Shown in pieces: positions 13,501 to 28,100 of a stretch of 64,000 nt of DNA; the stretch's first letter is position 1; the number at the start of each line of letters is the position of its first letter. A program made the position numbers and the translations under genes. This stretch comes from Udeniomyces pyricola. Lineage: Eukaryota; Basidiomycota; Tremellomycetes; Cystofilobasidiales; Mrakiaceae. The notes under the pieces are model-generated. The model was not told the origin of the DNA. It did not search any database and saw only the letters and a program-made list of their open reading frames with translations. Where the stretch lies: NCBI GenBank assembly GCA_039545295.1, contig BCIK01000008.1, positions 62,001 to 126,000 of the forward strand. The letters run 5' to 3'.

Positions 13501-15656
13501 ATGACCTACTTCCAGGTAACATATCAACCAAAACTGCCATATTATACGTCACTTTCATGTCGCGTGCGCTCAGCTGACTTCTCCATTCTCAATTTGTTCC
13601 TCATATATGACTAGGCACAAGTATCCGTAAGCTGCCCCCCCCCCCCTTCGTTCTCTCATCTCATGAGGCTGATTGAAACGAGCTAAGTGGCAATATGTCA
13701 TTCCTGTTGATACGCAGGTCGTGCCATCATCGACGCCCACGCTATGCATGCACGACAGCTGAAGATCGTAGCCGGTCTAAAAGAAACCGCCCTTCGTACC
13801 CTAATGCCATCAACTGTTGCATTTAGCGGTGCATCCTCCAATTCGAAAGCTAGTCTAGTCGCCCTCGATCCGCTTCGACTCGGCCGACACGAGGTCGTCC
13901 AAGCAGGCGACCGGTTCCTTCTTGTGAAGAGCGATACTCGAGGCGTTGCCTTTGCCTCTTCGATTTCGCCTGATATGTCGAGTCCTAAGGCATACCATGC
14001 GGCGGGCACTTTCGTCCTCGAGAATTCCCATTTCAGGCTCTCTATCGCCAATGGGCGCATTATTAGTCTGGTCGATATCCCCCACGACCGCGAGTTGATT
14101 TTAGCGGGTTCCTCGGCCACGGACGGCGGACTTGTCACTTACGACGATTTCCCGAACGCTTACGATGCATGGGATGCCGAGGTTCATCATCTGGATGTAC
14201 CCCACTTTGTACCATTCCAAACTGTCGAGGTCGTCCAGAACCATCCCCTCCGGGCCTCTCTGCGAGCGACGGCCATCTTTGGCAAGAGTAAAGTCGCCAT
14301 CACTGCAAGTATCCTTTCATCTCGATGACCAAACAGTTGATGGACGACACTAACGTCGTCACTCCCCTTCTTTCGATATATCTTGTTCGTAACACTCAGT
14401 TTTCGCTCGACGCTGTTCCTTCCACCACATCTCCCTCTAAACGGTCTTGGATCCGATGCGACGTCGATGCAGATTGGCACGAAAAGCACAAATTCCTAAA
14501 GTGTGCGTGCACTGGTCGTCATTCAATCTTCATTTTCCTATCTGCTTGCCTGCTGATTATGAATTGTGTGCATTCACTGCAGTTGCACTTCCCGTCGACA
14601 TCCATGCCCCATTTGCAACGTACGGCACTCAATTCGGCACACTTACTCGACCTACGCATCGTAACACCATCTGGGACCAAGCCAAGTTCGAAGTTGTCGC
14701 CCATCAGTTTGGCGATCTCAGTGAGCCAGGCTATGGAGTGAGTATGACCAAAAAAAAAAACACCTTCTCCGGGCAGTCGTGTCTTTTTGCTGACAAAGCT
14801 GTCCCTTGTCATGTTCACCAAGGTCTCTCTGGTGTCTGACTTCAAGTATGGCTACGCTGTGGAGGGAAACGTCATGCGGTGAGACTCAAGTGCCCTTCAC
14901 AAGTTTTTGGTCTGGCCAACCAACAAAATACGCGTTCATTAACCTCTGGTCCATTTTATAGACTTTCTCTCCTCCGTTCATCAACAGCACCAGATGCGGA
15001 GCAAGACCTAGGTCGACACGAATTCTCATTCGCCATCATGCCTCACGTTGGCTCCGTTACTGAGAGTGACGTGCCGAAAGATGCTCTCCGGTTCACCAAC
15101 GAGATTGAGCGTAAGTCGCTTCTGCTGAGTCCTCGCTATGCCTCTGGCCTGCGAGCTAACGACAGTCTTCTCTTTCAAGTCCGAGTAATGACAGAAGAGA
15201 CCAAGCCTTTGCATCACATCGGCGCTATTTACGACACCATGTTTGACATCTCCGGCCCGCAGAGCAGGAGCATCATCCTTGAGACCATCAAGCGAGGCGA
15301 AGACGATGACTTTGCTGCGGCCGGTGAAGACGGTGGTAAGAAGACAGTTATTCTCAGGCTGTACGAGAGCCTGGGTGGCCGATCCAAGGGAACTCTCCGA
15401 ATGTGAGTGCATACGACTCTGTCCAGGAAGATAGGAAAGTCTATGAACTGCAGACCGGCTGAAACCACTCCATTTCACTGCCACGCACCACGACAGCTCT
15501 GGGATCAAAGCTCGGCAAGTCTCGTATGTAAACATCCTGGAAGAGCCGATGTCTGACGGCGAGGACGTGGCTATCTGGTCGACAGACGACGCAGGGACGA
15601 CGGTTGTTCTCAACGTTCGAGGGTTCGAGATCAAAACTATCAAGTTGGTGATCTGA
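10540..15656 (+). CDS. AMS1: Alpha-mannosidase, glycoside hydrolase family 38 (Ams1 type)
   Basis: Class II alpha-mannosidase that trims free N-glycans. In yeast it is a cytosolic protein carried into the vacuole. The start at 10540 (context gccaccATGacc) gives no signal peptide, which fits the Ams1 route. The metal-binding segment reads GHCHIDTCWLWD (split by an intron near 11760-11847), and the nucleophile region is ESWEPDTFGY (about 12255). A further GH38 block is DTLLGQFHDLLPGTSI (about 13480-13620). The all-beta C-terminal half (VVEVVQNHPLRASL-like, and QFGDLSEPGYGVSLVSD) ends at ...EIKTIKLVI with TGA 15654-15656. Around fifteen introns are present, one containing a 12-nt C run (13635-13646). 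Active-site residues are intact. The divergent transporter suggests mannose-containing or other oligosaccharide use. Confidence 0.93.
13635..13646. repeat. Poly-C run inside an intron
   Basis: Twelve consecutive C on the sense strand of an alpha-mannosidase intron, about 75 nt upstream of the acceptor at 13718. It is one of several long C:G homopolymers in the window. Confidence 0.8.
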
Positions 15657-16184
15657 AGTTGATCGAAACGACGGGCAGATAGTTGGGGACCAGATTGAGG
15701 GTTTACTAGAGGGTCAGCTTGCGAGTGAGGTCGATAGATTCGGATTCTAATATGTAACTTGTATTGAGGCGACGCTTGGATCGTACCAGTTATTGTAGCT
15801 GCCCTAGGAGTCGAGGATGCTGCATTGCACGTCAATGTCAGTGGTCTCNCCCCCCCCCCCCCCCAACGTCGAGAGAATGTCAAGAGAACGAACGAATTCA
15901 GGTTGTGGAAAAATGCAAACAGGGTCAAAGCGACCTTTTTCTTGCAGGTCACGTCACTGCTGCATGAGGCTCTTTCGGCGCTTTCAGGGCTGTGCAGATG
16001 ACATTTAACACAGCTGAGCACAAGATGAAACGTCACCAGCGGTTCAGCGTCACGCGTCACCGGTTGGAGCTGACCATTTCAACCAACTCCACCACTTTCG
16101 CTGCCTTTCGCTTGACCTCCCTCATTCCACCCATCATCTCTCACGTTCCTAACCCCTTTATCTCCTCCCAATAAGACCATCATC
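15657..16184. promoter_or_regulatory. Intergenic region with ambiguous base in poly-C; formaldehyde dehydrogenase promoter
   Basis: The gap between two plus-strand genes is 528 bp. Position 15849 is N and is followed by 15 C (15850-15864), so the run length is uncertain. The last 100 bp before the ATG are pyrimidine-rich (cctccctcattccacccatcatctctc). Three TCACC/CGTCACC words at 16031-16065 stand close together and could be regulatory sites, but I cannot name a factor. Confidence 0.45.
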
Positions 16185-18765
<2,581 letters not shown>

Positions 18766-19129
18766 AGCAGATTCTGGTAGACGCTGTATCAGTAGAACTC
18801 GCCGATTGCATGTGCCATTGAGAGCTACACATCGCACACTCCCAGCTTTGTGAGATTGATGTCAGATGGCGGTCAAACAACGGTTTGGGCGTGTTGCCTA
18901 GTGGGCGAATGGGAAATTGGGCGGTACTTGGCGAGCAGCAGTAGAAAGAGAAACATATGATAAACACAGGAGAGGGGGGGGGGCTCTGACAAAAAAAGCA
19001 CATACACAAGCACCTATAAGCCCGACAAGGATTCAAATTAACATATCAGTTGAAGGGTCAGGCCCGAGTGCTGTCGGAAGAAGAAGCCGGGAACGTACGG
19101 ACAGAAGCCGGCGGGGGAGGGGGGCGATT
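18766..19129. other. Convergent 3' intergenic region
   Basis: This 364-bp gap lies between the dehydrogenase stop and the stop of the small minus-strand gene. It carries a G-rich stretch at 18964-18974 and GC-rich purine runs at 19109-19125. No RNA gene or open frame with coding features was seen. Confidence 0.4.
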
Positions 19130-19834
19130 CTACTTCTTTGCTTGGTAAGACGGCGGGGGAGTCTGCTGACCGGGAGGACCGGCACCCATGGTATCTATTG
19201 TATGCATATTCAAACGATCAGAGCAGAGTAGGGCGCATCAGCATGAGACCAAGCCTGATCGGGGCTACGCCAAAGGAGACGATGATGGGATGCAGAACGG
19301 CCAAAGGAAAAGAAATGAGACATACCAGCGGCCGAACCGGCAGGGGGAGCATCTTTTTGAGCATCATAGCTGGGCATGAGAAGGATGATGAGCTGTTTTG
19401 GGCAAGGGCGAGAAGAAAAGGAAGGGCAGGATGTGTGGTTGATTGTATAAGTTGAGGTTCAAGAGATGACCTCGAGGCAGAGAGCGTAGGGCTCATGACG
19501 TACACCGAGCGACGCAACGGCGGACGCTCCAAACTACTTTGCGCAAGGGAGGGAGGCCAAGGAGAAAGGATGACAGAACATGGTGAGTGATACATTGATG
19601 ATATTAGAGCTCGAGTCATGTGAGGGATGAAGATGAGACATCTTGGCATCATCGGGTGAGGGTCGTGCCGCAAGGCGAAGGGAAAGGAAAAGGGAAAGGT
19701 GGACGGACGATGTAGGCTTGGTTGCGCTCGTACCAGCTCTCGCCTTCGGCGGCGGCGTAGGATCGCTTGGAGATGGGAGCCACTGAGCGCGAAGCAGGTC
19801 GGACGAGGGCGGATCGGAAGGCGTTGGAGAACAT
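19130..19834 (-). CDS. Small probable mitochondrial protein, function unknown
   Basis: I do not recognise the family. The start at 19834 opens MFSNAFRSALVRPASRSV, then KRSYAAAEGES. This is an Arg/Ser/Ala-rich stretch with an RSYA processing-site look, typical of a mitochondrial presequence. Two downstream exons read in one frame across a GTATGT intron: YDAQKDAPPAGSAA then DTMGAGPPGQQTPPPSYQAK, with TAG at 19130-19132. How exon 1 joins exon 2 is not settled. A donor GTACGA inside ...GESW keeps the frame and predicts about 75 residues, but the intron would be about 340 nt, so a further small exon may exist. The C-terminal half is Gly/Pro-rich and probably flexible. It could be a small respiratory-complex or ATP-synthase accessory subunit; this is only a guess. 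Confidence 0.6.
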
Positions 19835-20368
19835 GATGAAGGGGGAAAGAGCGAGAGGATGGATGTGCTGGCGCAGGTGATGAGAATCGAAGGGGATGGG
19901 GATTGGGCCTGGGATTGGATTGGATTGGATTAGATGGGATGGGATGGGATGTATGCTATGTATTTAGTGTTGTGATTATAACACGTATTATATATATATA
20001 TATGTATACATGTATACATGTATATCATCCCACTTATAAGTATCGACGTACATAATAAGTCATACGTGCAGTAGTCGACCGTATATATATATATGATAAT
20101 ATACAATTCTGGACCATCGATAATATCCATCAATCATATACATCACCAACATGCATGATATTATATATCTATTCGATGACCGCCTGATCAATCGTCAATC
20201 GTCGATCGTCGATGGTGATGTTATATGGATTCCATCCGTTGCTGCAGTTGCTCCTATATACTAACATCTGACCTGCTATCACTCTGGCCGCCTCACAACA
20301 TCCACGCCAACCCAACCCAGTCCAACCCAACCCTACCCTACCATCAGCACGCATCCTCCCATCACACC
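19835..20368. promoter_or_regulatory. Divergent promoter with simple repeats, small mitochondrial gene / RPN13
   Basis: This 534-bp gap has three kinds of simple sequence. GGATT and GGGAT pentamers lie at 19914-19951, close to the minus-strand gene. An alternating TA/GTATACAT tract covers 19988-20025. A CCAACCC/CCCTACC tract at 20306-20342 lies just upstream of RPN13. The centre (20040-20200) is AT-rich. No gene was seen. Confidence 0.5.
19988..20025. repeat. Alternating TA / GTATACAT microsatellite
   Basis: A tract of alternating pyrimidine-purine (tatatatata then gtatacat repeated) lies in the divergent promoter upstream of RPN13. Confidence 0.7.
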
Positions 20369-21777
20369 ATGCCTCTCTCCTACAAAGCCGGTCGTCTCTT
20401 CCGTCAAGAACGCTCCAACACCGTCCAGGCCGATCCTGCCAAAGGTACCCTCGCCTTCCAGCTCGAGGACGACCTTCTCCATCTCACCTGGCAAGCGCGT
20501 CCCTCCAACGGAGGCGAGCCTCCACTCGATCTTATCATCTTCCCTGGTGATGCTTCTTTTACCAAATGCGTTCAATCTGGAACCGACAAGTCCGTCCTCG
20601 TTCTTGGCTGCTGCTGCTTCCTCTCCCAACGAGACCAACACGAGGTTCCCCCCCCCCCCCCCCGGGGGGCTAAACGTGGAGGAGATTGTGCTCACGTTTC
20701 GTTTCCCCTTGTTTCGCGTAGCGTTTTCGTCCTCAAGTTCTCGAGCTCCCAAGAAAGCCACTTCTTCTACTTCCAAGCTGCCGACGCCCCTTATGATACG
20801 TTTGCTCAGCAGTCCGTCCCGTCGCTTTGGCATCAGCTCACGTCACTTCCACAAAAGTCTCACCGTGCTCACGTTTTGTCTTGCCACTTTGGGATCGCTT
20901 CAGCATCTCCGCCATCATCGACGACCCCGAGTTCTCGCCTGCTCCAGAACCCGTAGCGCTTTCATCTATCTCTGGGTAAAGACTCTCCCCGTTCAACTCG
21001 CACAAAGATGACCCAAACATCATAGATCTCTTTCCTTTGCTGGACTAGCTCAGCTGATCGAACTTCTCCCGGTCGGTCTTCCAGTCTCTCGGCCCCCTCT
21101 TCGAGTACTTCTGCCATTCCTGCCACCCCTGCTCCCGCCGCGCCTTCTTCCCAAGTCCCATCGGCACCTAATCCCCGAAGGACGGCAGGCTTCAGCATTG
21201 CTCAGGCTGAAGGCGGAGGGTACACTCCAGAGCAGCTCGCTCAGCTCCAAGCTCTCCTCGAGGGTCAGGCCGAGGGTACCGTTGCTGCGGAGGAGACATC
21301 AGGTACGTTCATATCTAACATTCCCTTGGACTGTCAGTTGTGGCCACTGGAAATGTCATTGATCGGAGTACGCATCCTGATGCTTGTTCCCTTGTCTTAT
21401 ATTCCCCTCTGCCTCCCATCCCTTTTGCTCGGCCAGACGTCAGCCTGACCGATATCCTCACTCCGACCATTCTCGCTCCTATTCTCTCGCACCCGGCCCT
21501 GCTCTCCTCTCTTTTCCCGCATCTCCCTTCCGACCTACCCATCAGTAACCCTCCTACTCAAGCCGAAGTCACGTCTGTCGTTCAATCGGCCCAGTTCCAG
21601 CAAGGCGTCGCTTCGCTCGACCGTGCCTTGCGAACGGGCCAGTTGTCCGGCTTGGTCGTCGGACTCGGCTTGCCAGAGAGCGCGGGAACGAGCGTCGAGG
21701 CCTTCCTCCAGGCTATCGGCGCTCAGGCAGCGGCTGGCGAGCCCGTACAGGGAGAGCGTATGGAGATGGACGAATAA
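20369..21777 (+). CDS. RPN13: 26S proteasome ubiquitin receptor Rpn13 (ADRM1)
   Basis: Regulatory-particle subunit that binds ubiquitin chains through an N-terminal Pru domain and the deubiquitinase Uch37 through a C-terminal DEUBAD domain. The Pru domain starts at residue 4: SYKAGRLFRQERSNTVQADPAK, then LHLTWQARPSNGG, LIIFPGDASFTKCVQSGTD, and after an intron VFVLKFSSSQESHFFYFQ. The DEUBAD domain (about 21436-21720) reads SLTDILTPTILAPILSHP and includes the helix LDRALRTGQLSGLVVGLGL. The first intron holds a run of 16 C followed by 6 G (20648-20669). The central linker is Ser/Ala/Pro-rich. The acidic end EMDE stops at TAA 21775-21777. Having both domains makes it a full-type Rpn13, unlike budding yeast, which lacks the DEUBAD part. 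Confidence 0.93.
20648..20669. repeat. C16-G6 homopolymer block in an RPN13 intron
   Basis: Sixteen C followed directly by six G, inside the intron that interrupts the Pru domain. The self-complementary C/G block could fold back on itself in the transcript. Confidence 0.8.
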
Positions 21778-22198
21778 GGGTTCAGAATTAAGATGAGGCG
21801 GTGGGTTGACTTGGGGAGGACGAAACGGGAGAAGGTCCTCGAACGATGAATGTCTTTACTTCTCAATCGAGTCACATACCATGTCACTGAAATCTCATTA
21901 TTCAAATTAGTATTGTTCGAAGAGAAGAAAGAGAGAGAAAAACGCCTAAAAACAGCATGCAGGAGAGAGAAGCTCGAGAGAGCAAAACAGAAAGGAACAA
22001 GCTGAAAACATGCAATGGTGATAACAAGCAAAAGCACAGGCCAAGTGAGAGGGGATCGAGTGAGAGATCCAGATAGTGTGTGATGAGGAGGAAAGACTCG
22101 GTGCAACAGCACTGATGAGACAAGAGCAAGAACGAAAGAGTTCAGAATGATGCAAGAGGCTTGTAGAAGAAAGGGACCGAGGGAGCAGTGAGGAGTGA
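21778..22198. other. Convergent 3' intergenic region
   Basis: This 421-bp gap lies between the RPN13 stop and the kinesin stop (minus). It is rich in AG on the plus strand (agaagaaagagagagaaaaac at 21919), so the kinesin 3' UTR is pyrimidine-rich. No gene or RNA was seen. Confidence 0.4.
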
Positions 22199-25100
22199 TC
22201 AAGTTGTCGTGAGAGCTTGCAGCCAGGCGGTCAACTCTTTAGCGTTTGGAGCAGAGATGAGGTACGAATTTGTCCGCGAGTAAATCGTCAAAGCGTGTTG
22301 TCTCTACATCCCAGGGTGAAGGACGAAAGAGGCGGTATGTTAGCAAAATGCCACTAAGCTACTCATCTGAGCCGATAGATGTGTGCATTAGAGAAAGGAT
22401 GACAAACATTCATGAGAAGCTCGACCTCGGGCGATGCAATGACGGAACTCATAGAGTCCAGACTAACGACCAAATGTTCTTGCTTCTCCAGTGAGGAGTC
22501 GTAAATGCGAAGATAAGGTCTGGAAGAGAGACGATTTCTAGTAAGGTCAATGCAAGGAAAAAGCTACAAGAGAGGAGAGGTACAAGGTCATATCGAGCTG
22601 AAAGGGCAATCAGGATAACGGACCTTTGAAGCACGAAGTAGCGGCGGGCCCAAATATTGTCGGATGGGTTTATAAGTATCTATTCGGAATAGGGAATTGA
22701 CGTATTTATTGGATGAGTGACCATCGACGAGAGTCAAAGCGTGCGGACAAGAACAGCAACTCACGTCAAGGTTGCCTTTCTTTGCGATGTGGTTGCTGCA
22801 AAGGGTAACAAAGGAGTTAGCAGTGGCCTCTCAGATCCAATCCATTCTCATTGATATGATACAAAGGAGGAGAAAGGCTCACGAGAGAGTCACCAACGTG
22901 GCCGTTGGGATAAGCTTTGGACGGAGATCAAGTTCGGGCGCGATCTGAGCGAGCTCATCAGCCTCAGAGGATTTGCGCGAAAGATCGGTCTAGAAGCGTT
23001 GGTTTTTAACAAGAGGGATCAGGATGGCATATCCCGACAATAGTATGGGTGGGCAAATGGAACAAGGAAGGAAGGGAAGGGGGGGACTACATACCGGAGG
23101 CTGGAACCGATATGTCGACCATCGTGCGATGACGCATCTCAAGATATCATCTGCCTCTTGGCGGGTGAGATTTGACACGACACTCTCGTCCGCTATCCCA
23201 CTGAGTAGAGCCTTGGTAGCCAGGACACTCGCCGATTTTCTCTCGACCGTCGAGAGTCTTAACGCATCGTGAACAACGCTGAGCCCGCGAGGCATCCATC
23301 CGTTTAGGCAGCCTTCGCCCTCGACATAGCATCTCGCCGTGTCCAGCCTCCAAAATTCCTGAGACATGATCTTCGAGGCGGCAAGTTTGAGGGAGAAGAG
23401 TGTCGACCGTGCAGTGAGACGTTTCGAGGTGCTGAAGAAACTTCCGGAGAAAAAGCCGGGACCAGTATCGTTGCGAGCTAAAATCCGGAGAGGGATATCG
23501 ACAGACAGCCGGGCAGGCGATTCACAGGAAGATATCTCAAGGCTTGTCTGGAGCGTGATGATGATACGCTGAGATGGGGGTGTGAGCCGGTTCAGGAGAA
23601 TTGAATCATGGGCGGATGAATCCCAAGTCGCTTCGGCCTCGAGAACGCTGCTTCCATCCTGTAAAGGCAAACAGTTGCCGAGACGTACAAACACCATCAG
23701 CATAGAGCCACCGATACCTGGCGAAAACGAGAGAACAGGCATCAAAGAGACGTACTGCCAAGAAGGTAGGCGTCTCCGCGGCAGGTGGCAGCAACGTGAG
23801 TGCAATTTCTGCATCGGAAGATCCTTCACCTGGCCTGCCTCCCTGCATGATTCGAACCTTGCCGACCTTGACGTTGGTTAGACCGACCCATGGCAGCCCT
23901 CTTCCTGATGAATGAGTCAGTCGCATGCGAATTCTTCTTTGGACGCCTTGTTTCAGCTGAAAAGTTCCCTCGGGATAAGATGACGTGACGAGCGAGGTGA
24001 CGGGCAAATAAACGCCTGAGGGAGCAAGCTCGAGAATTGAAATGGACAGGGAGATGTCATGATGCGTGTCAAGCATGAATTCGGAATCTGCTTGACGCAT
24101 GTAAGGAGGAATTGCAGGCGCTTTTGAGACGGGCTCTTGTTGTTCACGTGCGAGATCCCTGAACAAACGAGATACAAGAGACAGTAGAGCATAAGCATAG
24201 GACATATATGCGAAGAACACGATAAATAACGACTCACCATCGCAACAAACGATCAAGCAAGTTTGTTGTCGTCTTGCCGTAAAACTGGATTGGAGCGTAT
24301 CCAGTCCGGAGATGTTCAAGAATCTCCGGCGTGACAACTGGACGGGTTCTGGTGTTAGGTAAGAGCACGACAACAAAAGGAGCTAAAAGAGACAACTTGA
24401 ACAATTTCACTCACCAACAGTGAATCTACGACGAAGAATCAGATCCGAGATAGCCGGACGATCTCGACTAAGATCGACGAGGTTGCTCGTAAAAGTTTCG
24501 TCCGTCGGGACCGAGGGTCCAAGAAGCGAACTCAGACAAACTTGGGCATGAAATGAGCTGTAGTCTAGGTTGGAAACGCCTCGAAGATCTTCGCATGAGA
24601 GGGTAAATGCGAGTTTGCTCCCAATTACTACACGTGACGGGCCGACCTGACTAGTTATGGACCGAGAGCTAATGCTATTGACAAAACTGGATGGAGATGC
24701 GATACCCAAGCTGGGTGCATCAGATGAAACGGTAAGGCTGACGCGTACCGATCCAATGGCTTCGGTTGTGTAGCGATCAAAAATGGGGCATATTGACGAA
24801 GATGAGGTCTTGTTAAAGAGAGGTGATAGGGAGATGAGGGCGTTGCCCAAAAAGGAGAGTCGAACGCTTGAATCGTAGAAAGGCTCAATCGACGAAAAAT
24901 GCTGGAGATATTCACTAAAGGGCAATGACCGCGCGGGGGGGGGGGGGGGGACAGGTTAGTGTTGCCGTGCGTATATGAGTAGATCAATCCGACAAAGACG
25001 CACGGATTACTTGAGAGAGCCATGAGCTTTCTCATCTTGCTGAGTTGGGTCGAGAAACGCTCCTGTGACCAAACGTACACGGCTAAAGAGAAGAGCGAGA

Positions 25101-28100
25101 GGAAAAGGGGCATATGTCCGTCAGAATCTCAAAATCGAAGGGCTTAACCGACATTGAAAAGTCTTACCCCCATGTTTTCTGTCGAGGATCCTAACAGCGA
25201 GACGAGGACCTTCCTGCTGAGCAGCTTGATTGTGACCAAGATCTTGGAATTCACCAGCATCGTTCAACGCTGAAACTGGAAATCCGTTGACAACTGCTAG
25301 GTCATAAGAAACTGTTGGAAGAACAAGAACCGGTCAAACGCGAGCGCGACGCGATGCACATATACTGAGATGACTCTCACCCTCTACACCAAGCCGAGTG
25401 CTGATGATGTTGGCCTCCTTGACTTTGACTCGATTGGAGAGGCACTACGTGAGGGACCAAGGAGAGAATAAGAGGATTTGTGTCCAGTCAGTTTGATGCT
25501 CAGCTTTGGGCGAACAGAGAGATCACATGACTACTAGATCCACTCTTACCGCTTCCACCATGGCGAACGTGCCAGCCCTGGCCAGATTTTTCCACTTTGT
25601 TAGGGTGGTGGTTGCAAGCCGGATCTCTCGAGCTGAGTATAAGTGGGGCTCCTCGAAACCATCTTCAATCTCGGCTCCTCGAGACCTAGCTTCCAAGAGT
25701 CTTGCCATCTGGCCCTTCAGAAGCGATATACTCCTTTCCATGTGAGCCATTTCAAGAATGTGGTCGTCCTGACTCTGAGCTCCTGTCGAGAAACCAGCGT
25801 CGGATCCAGCCTCTCGTATTCGAGGCCCAGCGTTTGTTCCGACAACGTTGTCGCTCGTCGGCGTCTCGGGGATAGCAGGCGATGGAAGAAGAGTGGTCCA
25901 AGGGTTGGCGTCCGACGCTGAAGGGACCGATGTATCATCAGTGTCAGTGAAGATACTAGACAGGTGACGAGACGCTTGGCCGCTCTCGTTTATGCCCCAG
26001 AATTCTTCCGAGCCCATGCGAGACTCCGGTCGACTCTTGCGCAGCGTGCGGGCTTTCTGGATCTGCAGGACAGGACAAGCAGGAACGTGACCGGTGAGAA
26101 TCATTGCGTACGGCACGAAGGGATGTATCGGTCTTTCGGTCAAACTTACTCCGTCAAACATGTCATCCAGATCCTCATCTCTCAAAGCGTCCAAACCTGG
26201 ATCCTGCCCGTTCAACCGTGCAAGAGCGAGTTCCCTCCTTGCATAAGTCCAGTCGAAAGCACCGTCAAGCTCTGTGGCCAATCCCGACGGGGAATCGGGA
26301 CGGGAGGCTGGGATGCGGAGAAGATAGAGGCGCAACGTGAGTAGGTAGAAACCAAAATAGTCAGAACCTTCAAGGTTACTGAGCTCACACAATGAAGCCA
26401 CCATGAGCTCCGGAGCGGACATGGAGTTGGCCAAGGACATTCTCTGCCGATGCTTGCGGACCTCGGATGGGTTTTGATACCGAAAGACGTGGAAATCGCC
26501 TAAGATGAGTCGATACCCGGATCGCAACGCAAGCGGCTGGATTGATCGAGGGGTCTGTCATCAGCATTGGCCGTATGTGCATCATTTCATCCTAGGCGTG
26601 TACATATTCTCACCTTACCCGAAGGAACTCGTTTGCCATTGAGGATCGTGATGGAATCTGCCATAGCCTCGATTGTAACGGCTCCATCTTTATTGACAAG
26701 CGTCGCATGGTGTGGCAAGATGGCTGATCCGGAAAGGCGAATCTGCATCGTCGAGTTCTCAACCTCGCTGTTCCCGATTGCCGTTATACCTGGACCAATC
26801 GAATAGATCACTGAGAGAGGACGCTGTTAAGTCGATGGCGCCAAAGCTCATGTCGCAAGTTGTGACGAGTAGAAATAGACATACAGCACTCAGACATGAG
26901 AGGGTCCTCATTTAGATTGACGAGATGAGGAACCCTCTTCGGAGTCGAGACCTTAGCAAAGAAGAGACAAATTTAGTTTCAATCAAACGTTGCCGGCTCA
27001 AGGAGGGATATTAATGGTGATATTCGACTTACTCCGACCCCACCAATCTCGATGCCCAGTTCTTCCAGTGCTTGCTCCCGTTCAATTCGGACCGCTTGAG
27101 TTTTCGCTAGTTTTTCCTCCCACGTTTCGTTTCTGTGACAAAAGGGAGTATCTGTCTTAGCCTCGAGCACACAATTAAACATACCAGAATCAGCAATGCC
27201 CCAAACTCACAAGGACTTCATAAGCTTTTCGCTAGCCTCCATTTGGTCTTGGAGCTCAGCTTTGCTGACCGTCCGGATTTCGCCCTCCTTCGTCTGGAAC
27301 GTAACCATTTGTCGCTCCGGTCTGAAGAGAGAAAGGGAAAGCGCCTTAGTGTGTCAAATAGGCTCTGAGCTAAACAGAAGCTGGAGTGAGAAGACCTACG
27401 GAACGTTTGGATCAAAGAAGCTTTCCTCTTGGACTGATCCCCCTCCGATGGCGCGTGCACGAAGCAACTCAAGTTCCTCCTTCAACAACCGGATCATCCT
27501 GGCGTTTGGATCCTCGTTAACCACGGGCCGAGTCTTGATCTGTTTAGCTTGGTCAGCATACCGTAACGTGCTAAGGGTTTCGTCGTATGAGGCCGAGGAT
27601 GGAGAAAGTGCAGCAACTACATAGGGTACGTAAAAGGGCGGTCAGACTCGAGCTTTCGGCCCGATCGAACGTGACCTGGTACGATGGAATAAGCATTTAC
27701 TCATGGCTGTTTGAGAATTTCCCCCAAGGGAGTCTTTGAGGAGCCAGGTAAGGACAGAGTCGCGATACGGAACATGCTCTTCACCACCCTTCTTCTTCTT
27801 TTTTGCCCCCTTTTCTGATTCGATACCAGCCGCGGCAAGAGCAGCGATGACTAAGGCAATGGTTTGGAAGACCTATATTAGAGGACTACAGGTGGGATTC
27901 TGGAATCCAAATGGAGATGGACAGGCTGCTCACCCTTGCCGAGTGTTGTGAGGGATTTATTGATGTTGGCTCCTTCCTTCAGTCGAGAACCCGTGGCACC
28001 TGTACTGTTGGCTCTTTCAGAACCTGCCAGATCAACAAGGCTATAGCAAGAATCCAAATCAGTATCTGCGTTAACGATATCCCGAAAGACGCGAAGAGGT

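Noticed and set aside
15026..16060. 344-codon minus-strand frame over the 3' end of the alpha-mannosidase
   Set aside because: It crosses the N and the poly-C run and is antisense to good mannosidase coding exons.
20306..20342. Telomere-like CCCTACCCTACC and CCAACCC words
   Set aside because: Too short and irregular for an internal telomeric array, and directly in the leader of RPN13; treated as a simple pyrimidine-rich repeat.
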